Source of the DNA: Doryteuthis pealeii
Taxonomy: Eukaryota; Mollusca; Cephalopoda; Myopsida; Loliginidae
Assembly (NCBI GenBank): GCA_023376005.1
Contig: CM042145.1
Location: forward strand, 20,651,677 to 20,715,676
Direction of reading: 5' to 3'
Length of the DNA: 64,000 nucleotides
Numbering within the stretch: position 1 is the stretch's first letter; the number at the start of each line of letters is the position of its first letter. The position numbers and the translations under genes are program-made. This document shows positions 41,641 through 52,659 of the stretch, piece after piece. The notes under the pieces are model-generated. The model searched no databases and was not told the origin of the DNA. It worked only from the letters and a program-made list of their open reading frames with translations.

Positions 41641-42685
41641 GGATTAGAGTGTAGTATCTGTTCCAGTTTACTATGCTCTGGTACTTACCTTCCCCACCTT
41701 CGGCCACTGGATCAGGTTAAGTAATAAATAATAGAGTCGATCCCAGGGGCCCAAAACATAAGTGAAAGAAGCAATGGGAGGTTACTCTCATTTATGTAGA
41801 TAATGTTCAGATTACCGATTTATTTGGTTGCTGAAGTTGTTTAGCAGAATATTAAGAGAATAATTCAGACATAAAGACTCTTGTGCTTGTGATACTCGGT
41901 AAAAACTCTTAAAACCAAGATGAATATGTATGTATTACTTTAGGGGGTGACCTCCAACCCCCACCCCAAAGAAGGATTTTGAAATTGTTCAGATAAACAT
42001 ATTTCTTTTTATTGATTCAAATATATGTTGAATTTTAAATTTTCCTTTTAACATTATAACACATCACTCAATAAGTCCCGGGCCTAACTAATATAACAAC
42101 AACTTTCAGGCAAAATTCTTAACCGTTGTTTCCGACGGAACAGAGTCCGAATAACATTTATCAAGCCATTGCTTTGCTTGAACAGTATTTTTCTCATAAG
42201 AAAGCAATACTTTATCAACACAAGAAATTCAGATTTTTCCATTGTTTAGAAAATTTGCAACAGTAACGTCACTTAAATAACTAATTTGTAAACTAATAAT
42301 CTGATTGGGCTCAAATTTTGACACATGCCATTTGAAGGTTAGTACTTTATAAAAATCATATGGTTTTTTTTTTTTTTATTAGTGGCACCATCTATATGTC
42401 AGACCCGGCACTTATTGAGTGATATGTTATATTTTTGTGTAGATTTGTACTTGTATTTAAAATAGTCTTCCACATCTTTTAGGCGTAACACAGATTCTCC
42501 GAGATATGTGGTTCAAAGTTAACTGACCTGAAAAAATATAAAAGTTTTTAAATAAAATAACTAGTGCATTATATCTTTTATTCATTTATATATCAATACT
42601 GAAAATTTCATTAAATTCGGTTAATTCCCTGATTTTTGGTATTGTAAGATTTAAAAGGTATTACAGTTAGTTATTGATGGCTGGT
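41641..42685. other. No recognised feature except a family V fragment
   Basis: 41755-41830 matches the right end of fold-back family V, including downstream flank shared with 41262-41320. The rest is AT-rich and unassigned. Confidence 0.4.
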
Positions 42686-42689
42686 TGAC

Positions 42690-43390
42690 TTAGAGGCCTC
42701 CCAACGTGGGTACATATAAGTACAAACAATATTCCGACGAAGGTGTGAAATTTAACAACGGAATTTAATGAGCGCGTGGAGAAAATACATATATGAGACA
42801 AGATACATAAGCAACACATATGAAGGAAGTTTAAAGGAGGTACATAAATGTACTATAAAGAAGTTATGGTGTATAATGAAGATATGGAAAGTCCATAAAG
42901 TAATGTCACTTACTAAAGACAGGATGGGGGGCATATGCCACCCACATGAAAGGAGGTAATTTTCACCTTTAGTTGTCAAAATTCCTAGCAAATAAGGCAA
43001 TTAGAGTAACCTCCCTTGACTTTCACTTTGAACTAAGCTGGTAGCTATTTTGAAAGTCTCCATGCGAAATAAACAAATCTTAGAAACTTTTTCGAAAACA
43101 ATACAACTGCATGCTTTAACACAAAAATATTATAAAATGTGTTCTTAATAACAATTAAGTTCATTTCAGATAATGCGCATCCACAATTTTATGCTAGGAT
43201 TTTTAACAACTAAAGGTGAAAATTACCCAAACGTCTAACCCATCTGTGATGGTGGCAGTCCCAGAGAAAAAGAGTTCAAAACTGGCGCTTCACTGATTAA
43301 ATAGCTAACACCCCTGGTGGTAGAAACCTGGAAAAAAGGAAGATAACTCTTCCAGACCAAACAATGGCAGACAATCGCTACAGTTTTTGT
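42690..43390 (+). repeat. Dispersed repeat family H, copy 2, with nested fold-back
   Basis: CCCAACGTGGGTACATATAAG at the left and AGATAACTCTTCCAGACC at the right match 11265-11750. The element at 42957-43228 interrupts it. Confidence 0.5.
42957..43228. mobile_element. Fold-back nested in family H
   Basis: GGTAATTTTCACCTTTAGTT at the left and its inverse at the right end; the interior contains a family V segment (AATGTGTTCTTAATAAC). Confidence 0.75.
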
Positions 43391-43599
43391 TTTTTTTTTC
43401 TTTCGGCAAGGGTGACATACAACGATGGTGAAATTTAGGTCCGTTAAGTTTGATTTAACCAATAAACAACTATAAAAAATGATAGTAGCTCACAAGTTTT
43501 CTTCTTTAATCGTCAAGTTGTGTTGACAGCATGGATTCCTTTGACTCTCTCTTGCCATCTTTCCCTATTAGTAAGTACTCTAGACTAGTATTTCCCCAG

Positions 43600-44130
43600 C
43601 CCTGTCACCTGGGGCTTTAGAATATACAGACTGCACCTCTGCAGAGGGGGTAAGACTTTTCCAATGTGGCCACCTGTTGGCCGTGGGTGGCGACCTGTGA
43701 TGCTTAAGGACGGAATCCTGTTGGATGAGCAGTCCATGACATGCAACACTCCACTTAGACCCATATCTACCTAGATGGGCGGTAGGAGATAAACACATTT
43801 TACTATTTAACCCATCGATGGAACCCTAACAGGTACTACCACTCTGAATCAGGGTGGACCAGGGAACAATGGTGACGAAGGGGGTGCTCTACATTCCCCA
43901 AACCTCCAAAACTGGAACCTCACCATCAGATAGAGTTAAACGTCATTCCCAGGATGCATTTTCTAGCATCCATATGATAAAAAGGGGTTGGTGCTTGCCA
44001 TAAGGGCAGTATGGTTGGGACAATCATATAGGTGCTAGGGCTTGATGTGACCAGCCGATTGATCGGAGGGGGCCTCTCTGACTGCCTCTAGACTAAGTAA
44101 GGGCCTAAGTGGAGTATTGCATGTCATCTT
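43600..44130. repeat. Two family C fragments in inverted orientation
   Basis: 43600-43790 is the 5' body of family C on + (TGCACCTCTGCAGAGGGGG; CACCTGTTGGCCGTGGG). From 43790 to 44130 the 3' body is on - (the reverse of GGTGAGGTTCCAGTTTTGG). The join falls in the AAATAGTAAAATGTG tail. Confidence 0.65.
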
Positions 44131-44134
44131 GCTT

Positions 44135-44335
44135 GGATGGTTTATGAAATAGGTAAGTAGTCAAACAGCTGCTTTTTTGTAGGGTGCAGGATTTGTTCAA
44201 AACAGCATGCAATGTCCTTTTGTAGTTCCCATCTAGCTTTTTTTTCCCCAAGCATTTTGTTTGAGTCCAAGTGGTGTAGCCATACAGTAGTATGAACATG
44301 GCTACTGCTTGGAAAAATTTACGTTTTACTTTATC

Positions 44336-44340
<5 letters not shown>
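44135..44340 (-). pseudogene. LINE reverse-transcriptase C-terminal fragment
   Basis: The - strand frame KRKFFQAVAMFILLYGYTTW, then LDGNYKRTLHAVLNKS matches the segment after the RT domain of many metazoan LINEs (FFQA..SILLYGCTTWTL, KKLDGNYTRMLRA). The frame runs directly into family C sequence at 44130, so it is either truncated by it or the source of its 3' part. Confidence 0.7.
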
Positions 44341-44366
<26 letters not shown>

Positions 44367-44880
44367 GCCAAATATTCATTACTGATATTAATTATTAAGA
44401 CGAAATCTTGTTAGATTACTTGGTATTTTTTTTTCTTCTCCTTTATTGAATTGGAATAATTTCTGGTTGAGGAAATAAGAACATTGAATCCAGGTGAGTT
44501 GGAATTGAAGTTTCTGCTTAAAGTTCTTGAAAGAGAAGCAAGAAGCAAAATACTTGAGAAAATAAATCCTTTTTAGAAGAGACAAGATTACAAAATGAAG
44601 AAGATACAAAAAAAAAAAAAGTTTTTTTTTTTGTTGTTGTTTTTTTTTTTTAAGCAATATCCTCAATTATTATTTGGTTATTTAAATCCACTAATTCAGT
44701 CAAACTAAAAATATGGTTATGATTTTTCCACAAATCAAATTGCAAAATTCTGTTTGTTTTTCAAACGCTGCAATTGCTCACTCATTTGGCAGAGTCAGCC
44801 ATTTTGTTGTTGGTTAATTAAGCCCAACTTCTTGACTCTTCTTTGAGTGAAAGGAGAATTTAACAGTGTGCATTATTTTA
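44341..44880. other. No recognised feature
   Basis: Poly-T and poly-A tracts and AT-rich sequence. Confidence 0.35.
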
Positions 44881-44881
44881 A

Positions 44882-45332
44882 CTAGCCAGAATATGCACCC
44901 TCCGGACACAAGTATTTAAGTTTTAATGTAACAAAATATATTAAATTAAAAAGACTAATGAAACTAAATAAGAATGCAGATAAAATGATTTAAAACAGAA
45001 AAATCGAAAAATAGAACAACTTTGAAACTAACTCTTCCATCATTTTTCATCACTCCCATTTTTCATTGCTAATTTTTCCTAATTTAACTATTTATTTAAA
45101 ATAGGAAGTAAAAAATAAAATGACAGTTATTTCTTGTTAAAGGATTTCTTAAAGATTTATCCCCGAGATTTTTGCTCATATTCATTAAGATAAAACCAAA
45201 CAATTAGAAATCACTAATACTAAGCACAGATTTATTAAAATCAATTTTTTTAATATCAATATGCAAATTAGCCTTCTCATTCACACTGTAACCCGCTATT
45301 TTGTTGTATATATAAATAAAATGGTAATCTAA
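44882..45332 (-). mobile_element. Helitron-like family alpha, 5' truncated
   Basis: The - strand end CTAG followed by T, with GGAGGGTGCATATTCTGG just inside (half of the terminal hairpin). The interior aligns with 52790-53289. The 5' part is replaced by a family V fragment at 45333. Confidence 0.6.
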
Positions 45333-45605
45333 ACATTAGCTACATAAATGAGAGTATCCTTCTTTATTTCACTTTGAGGAAGCCATGTTTTGGTCGGCCA
45401 TTTTCATTTCACCATAATCAATACAACTGTTATTAAACCTGGAAATAAGGGAAGATAACTCTTCCAGACTAACAAGGGCAGACAATTGCTACATCCCCAC
45501 CATTATTGTCTGGTGATTGTGAAAACATGAAACTGAGAGTTGTGATTGATATTTTTATATTTTAACATACACAGACACAGAGAAACAGACAGACACACAC
45601 ACACC

Positions 45606-46012
45606 TATATATGACAATACTCGACCACACACCAGCATCAGGACAAGGGAGAAAATCACCTCATTCGGGTGGACAACTTTACCGCATCCTCCATAATCAC
45701 CAGATTTAGCGCCTACAGACTATCATCTCTTCAGCACCATGAAAGAGCTTTTGAGAGGCAAACATTATTCCAGAAACGAAGAAGTGAAATCTGTTGTGAA
45801 GAAGTGACTCAAAGAAAAGTTAACAAAATTTTACAGGGCAGGGATACATGCTCTCATTCGAAGGTGGATCATTGCTATTGAGAGAAACAGTGACTATGTG
45901 GAGAAGTAGGGATGGGATCCACAGAGGACCAGCTTCATTTTGATGTATGATACATGTTCTTGTGTTGATAATTATACCTGTCCTAAACAAAATGGCATTA
46001 CTTTTTGACAAA
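45606..46012 (+). pseudogene. mariner (DD34D) transposase, 3' part
   Basis: One + frame runs from DNTRPHTSIRTREKI to ERNSDYVEK, ending at TAG near 45907. The second catalytic Asp (codon 45613-45615) and the Asp of SPDLAPTD are separated by 34 residues, the DD34D spacing. The conserved Tyr of PPYSPD is a TAA stop here, and the His before the DN pair is Tyr. The 5' part is missing; a CA-rich tract precedes it. The right end TTACTTTTTGACAAACCT is a mariner-type terminal repeat. Confidence 0.85.
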
Positions 46013-46062
46013 CCTATGTGGAGAAGTAGAGATGTGATCCACAGAGGATCAGCTTCATTTTG
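45897..46062 (+). repeat. 44-bp direct repeat around the mariner end
   Basis: GTGGAGAAGTAGGGATGGGA and the following GATCCACAGAGG...CAGCTTCATTTTG occur at 45897 and, with small changes, at 46018. Confidence 0.75.
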
Positions 46063-46372
46063 TCTCTGTCTCTTTCTTTTTTATCTACTCTCTCTTTTAC
46101 TTTTTCATCTACTCTCTGTCTCTGTCTCTTTCTTTTTTTATCTACTCTCTCTTTCTTTTTCATCTACTCTCTGTCTCTGTCTCTTTCTTTTTCATCTACT
46201 CTCTGTCTCTGTCTCTTTCTTTTTCATCTACTCTCTGTCTCTGTCTCTTTTTCATCTACTGTCTGTCTCTTTCTTTTTCATCTACTGTCTGTCTCTGTCT
46301 CTTTCTTTTTCATCTACTCTCTGTCTCTTTCTTTTTCATCTACTCTCTCTCTCTGTCTCTTACTTTTTAGAC
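46060..46372. repeat. Pyrimidine-rich minisatellite
   Basis: TCTGTCTCTTTCTTTTTCAT and CTACTC variants recur every 26-33 bp; open frames are artefacts. Confidence 0.93.
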
Positions 46373-47310
46373 TCTATCTGAAATATTGAAGGTAAGTTGA
46401 GAAAAAAAAAGACAGTTGCTTTATTGATCTTAGTTCAGTGAAAACATTCACAAGTTGATTTGAGTGAAATAGAAAGAAATAACTTGGACACTTGGCACAT
46501 CAATGCAATCAATGGAAGAACACAAAGAATTTTGAATGAAGGGAAATATATTCCATCTAGTATTCGATCTCTGGAGCTGGGAAAATATTGAGTATTAGTA
46601 TGTTTGAAATAATTTTATTTTAATATGGTGAGGGGGATATTTGTTAACAAATGTATAAATTATTAAATGAACTTGCACCCCCTCCAAAAAAAAAAAAATA
46701 ACAAACAAACTAGCCTCCGGGCAGTGTAAAAATTTATTTTTGAAAAATATTGTCTAAGTAGGTGGAAGTTTGTTTTGTTTTATGACAGACGACAATGTTT
46801 TTTTTTTTGTTTTTTTTTTTTAAATAATCAGTTTTTCAATTCTACAAAATTTTATGAAAATTGAACAAATATTTTAATTTTAGTGTAAAAAAATATAAAA
46901 AAAACAAAAACACAACAAATAATTAACGTATTAATGTGTGGAGGCTGATCACTGATTAGGACTGTGCCTATTCTAGTAGTGACCACCTCTGCTATTTCAT
47001 AAGTTTTCAGATTTAAATTTAAAAAAGATTGAAAGCAGTTTTAAAATGTTTTAAAATAATCAAATTTATCAAAATAAATAAAATTTAATGTATTATTGTT
47101 GTTTTTTTTGTTTTTTTAGATAGATCCATTTTAATTTTTTTTGTGTGTGTGTGTGTGTGTGTGTGTAAAAAGAAAAAAAATTTAGTAGACCCCCTCATCC
47201 TTTTTGGAGTGAGGCATAGAGTGAAGGAAATAAAAACCAAATGGAACTTTCACAGGTTTTGCTGGCTTTTATGAATGAAGATTTTACTACCCAGTTAGAG
47301 GATTACTCTG
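46373..47310. other. Mostly unassigned; one Helitron-like tip
   Basis: 46709-46760 (CTAG, CTCCGGGCAGTGTAAAAATT) is a family beta 3' tip on the - strand. A (GT)n tract lies at 47142-47165. Confidence 0.45.
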
Positions 47311-47311
47311 A

Positions 47312-47743
47312 CTAGCACAAAAAAACACACCCGGGCGGTGTAAAATTTAAATTTTGAAAGATATTGCCTAAAACGAAAATTTTTTTTTTTTTTTTTTAGG
47401 AATACATTCGTACATAATTCTACAAAATTTTATTCAAATTGAACGAATTCTAGTATAAAAAATAATATTAAAATTTTATGGACGTCCAAAAAAAATGTAG
47501 AAAGGATTTTTTGCCACGCTTATTCGTAAAAGAATTTGAAATATAAAAAATAGTTTTCCTGTCAAAATTCAAATAATTATATTTTCTTTCCAATAAAATC
47601 AAGTTTCTGACAGTTAAATTCAAGTTAATTCAAACAAGGTTGTTCTTTATTCTATGTATTGACGATTTTGGGTAATGTGACGTAAGTAGTGACGTATGTT
47701 TCGGTTACAGACAAATAGAGAACGAATCTCCATTATTAATAGA
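47312..47743 (-). mobile_element. Helitron-like element family beta, both ends intact
   Basis: On the - strand it begins TCTATTAATAATGGAG at 47743 (preceded by A) and ends with hairpin ACACCGCCCGGGTGT, 11 nt, then CTAG at 47312 (followed by T). TC start, hairpin, CTAG end and insertion between A and T are the Helitron hallmarks. It is 432 bp and non-coding, so non-autonomous. Confidence 0.75.
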
Positions 47744-48279
47744 TTGAAAAAAAAAAGAAAAGAAAAAAGATTATCCATTCTTTTGAACGCCAATAAACAA
47801 AATGTGGAAGAGTTATCTCCCTTCTATTCTAAAAACCTCATTCGATAGAAATAAATCCTTGTTTAGGATTTTTCAAAAACCGATTTCCACAGAACAAGGT
47901 AAAAAAATGTTTTTTTCCAAACTTAAGTTTTATTCCCTTTCTTAATTTCTCTGTCTTTTTTTTTTTAACGTGGAGTAAATTAATCAAAGAAAAATGGAAA
48001 AGAGTGGAATACACAATTCATTTTTTTTTTTTTTTCTATTATTAAATTTTTCTTTCTTTGAGACAATATTCCTCTACCTTTTCCTTTGACTTTAAATCAT
48101 GGTTGTAATTTTTTTTTTTTTTTAAGCTCATCCAACATTTGAAATGTCTATCTATATAGGAATTCAATGGCTAAAAATATCTAACATATATATTAGAAAA
48201 AACGGAAAAGATATGTCTATAAGAATGTATGTATTCACCCAACTAGTTTGCCATGGGTAGGATGTGACGGTGTGCTGTT

Positions 48280-48560
48280 TTTAACATGATTTATTTCATT
48301 GATATCTGTGACAGAGAACACGAGGTGAGTGGCCCGCCGTATTCTCGAAGGAAGCGGGTTAGGCTTTGCCTGGCATGTGGAATCGAACCCGCGTCCTTCG
48401 GAATGCGAATGGGTGACACATTGGCACTGAATTCAAGATATTACTGTCCCGGATGATGGCTACGAGGATTCCGGCAGCCGGGATTGGCTCGGGAATCTCA
48501 TGCGTGTGGTGCAGACACCCGGATGTTGAAGGAAAAATTTGTATAAGTAGAAGTGGGGTG
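48280..48560 (-). repeat. SINE family G (tRNA-like)
   Basis: On the - strand GCGGGTTCGATTCCACATGC is the B box, and GCAAAGCCTAACCCGCTTCC is shared with 62176-62330. The 63060-63260 copy has CGCGGGTTCGACTCTGGCAG and the same CACCCGGATGTTG-type flank. Confidence 0.6.
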
Positions 48561-48837
48561 ATGAAAGCAAGGAGTTGCGATTTTTCAGCTGCTGATGATA
48601 TTTGAGTTGGTGATTTTACGACGACGATGGATTTTTTGTGCTATAGATTTTGTGACGGCGACAACATTGTTGACCCCCCCCTCTCTTCAACAAGTCGAAT
48701 TTATTTTCCCCCTCTAAATATCATTTTGACCATACAGACTAGGAGAGTTCGAAATCCAAGATTTCTGACACATTTATTTACTTATTTATGATTAATCCCT
48801 GTGAATTAAACCAGTTTTATATATTCTTATATCAAGG

Positions 48838-49036
48838 GCCGGTTTAGCTCAGTCAGTAGAGCGTTCGGCTAGGAATCACAAGGTTCCTGGTTCGATACCG
48901 GCCCTCGTCAACTCAGCGTATGGGTAGCACCTCAGATGCTAAAATAATCTCCTTGTTCTAGCGCTAGTGAAAAGGGATATACTCCCTCGCTGTCTGGCTG
49001 ATACTGACATTATGCCGCACCGATGACTTTACTTTA
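48838..49036 (+). repeat. tRNA-derived SINE with intact A and B boxes
   Basis: TAGCTCAGTCAGTAG (A box) and GGTTCGATACC (B box) both match polymerase III promoter consensus. GGCCGGT and ACCGGCC could pair as an acceptor stem, but the anticodon arm does not fold, so it is a SINE head and not a tRNA gene. The body ends at TGACTTTACTTT. Confidence 0.85.
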
Positions 49037-49569
49037 CGACTTATATCAAGCTTAGAGGATAGGGTCCTTGTGGCATGGTGGCTAACGTACTAGACTGCGA
49101 GATTGTAGTAAATGCGTTCGAACTCCAGTCGTGCTATTACATTCACTTTTGGACCATTACTCTTCGGAAAAGAATAAACTCCTTTATTCCTCAGCTATGG
49201 GTTAAATGGCATCATCAATGCTTTCTATGGTTGCTCTCCCTATCTTTCTCCTTACTCTTCATTCAAAAGTCTCCTTACTCTCCATTCAAATTTATCCTTA
49301 ATCTCAATTAAAATTTATTCTTACTCTCCATTACAAATTATCCTTACTCTCCATTACAAATTATCCTTACCCTCCATTAAAAATTCTCCTTACTCTCCAT
49401 TAAAAATTATTCTTGTAAAAGGATGGCTTTGGCAGTAAATAAGCCAGGAATGTTGATATGCTGTTAAACTAAGAAACCAAACCCAGCTATGGGTTAAATA
49501 GTACCACTACTGTTCTTCTACAAGGGTGATTTTAGTTGATAATATTTTATTAAAAGTAACCAAACAAGA

Positions 49570-49965
49570 GGCTTTGGTGTTTTGTGGTTTAAAAGGTAGC
49601 TGGTATTCTTGGTACGTGTTCTTTGGTTTTTACTTTTAACCCCATCTTATTTGGTGGTCACGCTGAAAAGGAAGGAATTCAAGGAACGAATAAGAAAGAG
49701 ACAAAGGCAGAAGGTGGTTTTTATAACTTAGGCTTTATTACCGGTCATAGTCGCCTGTGGCAAGGGAATATCTCCCTGGCCACTATTGCAACTAGACACA
49801 GTTAAGGCCTAAACTTGAATAGCCGAGATATTCTCTTGGGGGTCGGAAGTCGCCCTGTTTCTCACACATGCACAGAGGGTTCTTCTAGTGAAGGCTTAAG
49901 GGAGTTTGTTGTTTCTTTTTTTTATATTTTAATTTTCTTTTAGTTTTATTTTAATCCCCACAGAT
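49570..49965 (-). repeat. LTR-like repeat family A, copy 4
   Basis: GGTTTAAAAGGTAGCTGG to TTTTAATCCCCACA. The AATAAA signal region is partly lost (GGCTTTATTACCGG). Confidence 0.6.
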
Positions 49966-50024
49966 ACAAGGTCACATGTATGTGTTACATAATCTATGCA
50001 GTTGCATAAGATTATTGTCAATCC

Positions 50025-50330
50025 CCTGTATTTCTAGAGGGATGGCCCTTTTCATATCACGGGCGGACTTTCCATGGAATAGTTACAGAAAGCCCGCAAA
50101 TATGTGAAGTCACGTGGGACCTGGTTTGGTCTCAGTTTTCATTTGGACGTCGGGCAGAGAACATGTGATGCCTTAACTGGAACTCACCCTGCATATGCGC
50201 GCTATGTCAGTCAGATAAATAGTTACATGAAATGTAAAGTTAAGGAAATAAAGCTTAAGAAAAATAACACGGTCTTGTGATTAATGGGTGTCTTGGTAAC
50301 AGGACTGATTGGAAGAAGAAATGAGCCAAG
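50025..50330 (+). repeat. Possible LTR remnant
   Basis: Less AT-rich than its surroundings, with GGAAATAAAGC (AATAAA) at about 50247 and GTCTTGTGATT after it, followed by TGGTAACAGG, which could be a primer site. There is no second LTR and no coding region. Confidence 0.3.
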
Positions 50331-50454
50331 TGCGACTGATCACCAAGATGCTAGAAGAGATGTTAGAAGAGACCTAGAAGAAGGTGTAAAATGGCAAAGA
50401 CGACAGAAGAAGAATAGAAAAAAGTAAGAAGTAATGAGAAGGGTATACAACATA

Positions 50455-50545
50455 TGGGGAATGCGGTGAGGATTGAACCCACAATTCAATAGTAATGGAT
50501 CTGCGAGATGTGCTTGTTAACCATTACATCACAATGGGGGGGTGG
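50455..50545 (-). repeat. tRNA-SINE family B head
   Basis: On the - strand GTGATGTAATGGTTAACAAG and GGGTTCAATCCTCACCGC. Confidence 0.65.
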
Positions 50546-50589
50546 GGCCTTGGACCGACTGTATGTTTGTTTTAGGTGCGGGGTGTAAT

Positions 50590-50780
50590 AGTTATTGTCG
50601 TTCCGAGCTCAAATACTTGAGGCAACTGTTTTCATTTTACATAGTGCTAATATCCTTGGGAAAGGTATGCATCCAACTATTCTCCCTCCAGCTATGGATA
50701 AAAAGTAGGGCAGACTGGGTTCTTTAACCTTGGTATGGCAACCAGTCTAGGAGAAGGCAAACTGAAGAATTAAAATCAAA
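50590..50780 (+). repeat. tRNA-SINE family E
   Basis: TGCTAATATCCTTGGGAAAG, TCTCCCTCCAGCTATGG, CAACCAGTCTAGGAGAAGG. Confidence 0.65.
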
Positions 50781-50847
50781 GGGGTTCTATTCTTGTTAGT
50801 CAAAACTACTTTGAGAGCTCCTCCCCATCCTATCACCTTCCTTCATA

Positions 50848-50878
<31 letters not shown>

Positions 50879-50880
50879 TT

Positions 50881-51124
50881 GAGGATATGTGCTTAATTGA
50901 AGTCATACCTAATTTTGAAAATTAATTAGTTAATAATTAATGAATTTAGGTGGGCATATATGTTCAAATGTAAGGCTAAACAAATCGAGAAAATGTCAAT
51001 CCCTGTATGTACATTTTCTCGATTTGTTTAGCCTTACATTTGAACATATATGCCCGCCTAAATTCATCAATTATTAACTAATTAATTTTCAAAATTAGGT
51101 ATGACTTCAATTAAGCACATATCC
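50881..51124. mobile_element. Near-perfect palindrome, arms about 115 bp
   Basis: GAGGATATGTGCTTAATTGA returns inverted at 51105-51124. The arms are almost identical across their length with a 15-base loop (AATCCCTGTATGT). Confidence 0.9.
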
Positions 51125-51232
51125 TCCAAAAATTGTCGACTAAAAGGCCATATAAAAAATAAACACATTGTTTGTTTACTTACTTTGATATATATATATA
51201 TATATAATTCTGAGTTGTATAATTAATACCAA

Positions 51233-51425
51233 AGCCATGCATTACACTGAAAGCCCCTATTACCACTATATCACTGAAGTTAAGCAGTGATGAGCCTGTT
51301 CAATTGAGTGACCACTTAAGCAACAGCAGGTACTATATGCAACCTGAGTCCTTTGTTTATAAAAATGGCTTTATTCAGCATTAAATGATCCGAAAAGGGT
51401 TGATATGCTATAAAACCAACAAACC
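51233..51425 (+). repeat. 5S-rRNA-derived SINE, copy 1
   Basis: ACTGAAAGCCCCTATTACC, then ATCACTGAAGTTAAGCAGTG and GTGACCACTTAAGC follow the order of 5S rRNA (ATCACCGAAGTTAAGC, GGGTGACC). After the 5S part comes ATTAAATGATCCGAAAAGGG and TTGATATGCTATAAAACC, the shared LINE tail. Confidence 0.8.
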
Positions 51426-51429
51426 AAAG

Positions 51430-51560
51430 CCACCCTTGTAGAAGAACAGCAGTAGTACTATTTTAACCCAGAGCTGGAGGGATAAGGGGAAGTCGTACCT
51501 TTGCCATGGGTATTAGTCTGAAATTTCTTTCTCTTAAATTCTGTGCACCGGTGCCACCAT
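51430..51560 (-). repeat. tRNA-SINE family E fragment
   Basis: CCCAGAGCTGGAGGGATAAG and CCATGGGTATTAGTCTGAAA. Confidence 0.5.
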
Positions 51561-51762
51561 GCAATACAAGTTTCTTTCATAGAAGATTAACTCAAGACAA
51601 GATGCTTACACAGTTGAAGAATAGGATTTATACTACAATAGTACGATAGTTTTCTTTTATACTGTTGTAACAAGATGGTCGTTGTTTGCATCAATATGGA
51701 TGTCCCTAAGCACTAACAACACGAACACTACTAAGAGCTACCAAAGTTTTTCTTATTTCATC

Positions 51763-51806
<44 letters not shown>

Positions 51807-51825
51807 AAATGAAACTGGGAGTGAA

Positions 51826-52300
51826 TCCGATGGTATGTTGAAAAAATGAATAAAGGAAAGAAAGTATAGAATGGATAATATAGATATTTTAATCAATTTT
51901 ACTTACACGTGTTTCGGTCAGGAGTTTATCCATGTGTACATTATTCAAACTATTATCATTTTTAAATAACCAAATGAAATGAAATAATAATAATAGAAAA
52001 AATGTAGAAATGTTCCGCACACAAAGAAGATTCGACTTCATCAGAGTAAATCCTTATTTGAAATGAAAATAAGGATTCAAAATAAGGATTTACTCTGATG
52101 AAGATTGAATTTTCTTTGTGTGCGGAACATTTCTACATTTTTTCTATTATTATTATTTCATTTCATTTGGTTATTTAAAAATGATAATAGTTTGAATAAT
52201 GTATACATGGAAAAACTCCTGACCGAAACACGTGTAAGTAAAATTGATTAAAATATCCTATATTATCCATTCAATACTTTCTTTCCTTTATTCATTTTTT

Positions 52301-52312
<12 letters not shown>
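51826..52312. mobile_element. Long palindromic element with ribozyme-like ends
   Basis: Arms of about 220 bp (TGTTGAAAAAATGAATAAAG and inverse). Each arm carries CTCCTGACCGAAACACGTG, and the centre has CTGATGAAG. These resemble separated parts of a hammerhead core, but the expected stem II is missing. Confidence 0.75.
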
Positions 52313-52324
<12 letters not shown>

Positions 52325-52335
<11 letters not shown>

Positions 52336-52623
52336 TCATCCACAGACATGTGTTTTGACATTGACATCTCATCAGTGTGGCGGGACTTTATTTAACAGCT
52401 ACCTCTAGCCGGGAGCGAAACCTGACAGAATTTTCGTCTGCCAAGCTCCTTATCCTTTCCGCTATCAGAGACTGTCAGTCAGGGGCGAACAATTAATTGA
52501 TACATACAGGATATATGTTTTTACAATCACCAGAGAACTCAAGTCTGTAAACAACAGGCGAGTAAATGCATCACGCTAAACGGTGAGAGTTCAACTAATG
52601 TCTCCCTAAGAGTGCTATATATT

Positions 52624-52640
<17 letters not shown>
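52325..52640 (-). mobile_element. Hammerhead-headed repeat family, copy 2
   Basis: Related to 31570-31895 over its length, flanked on both sides by AT microsatellites. Confidence 0.5.
52334..52381 (-). ncRNA. Hammerhead ribozyme candidate, decayed
   Basis: On the - strand: GCCACA, CTGATGA (canonical core), G, then ATGTCAATGTC, AAAA in place of GAAA, CACATGTC, TGTGG. Stem I is identical to the copy at 31583. Stem II and the GAAA box are both damaged, each by a change of the CpG-to-TpG/CpA type. Confidence 0.55.
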
Positions 52641-52654
<14 letters not shown>

Positions 52655-52659
52655 TTATA

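Noticed and set aside
46060..46389. 109- and 144-codon frames rich in S, L, F
   Set aside because: Pyrimidine-rich minisatellite artefact; the 144-codon frame begins in the mariner end.
48838..48906. A functional tRNA gene
   Set aside because: A and B boxes are good, but the anticodon arm does not pair and a SINE body follows.
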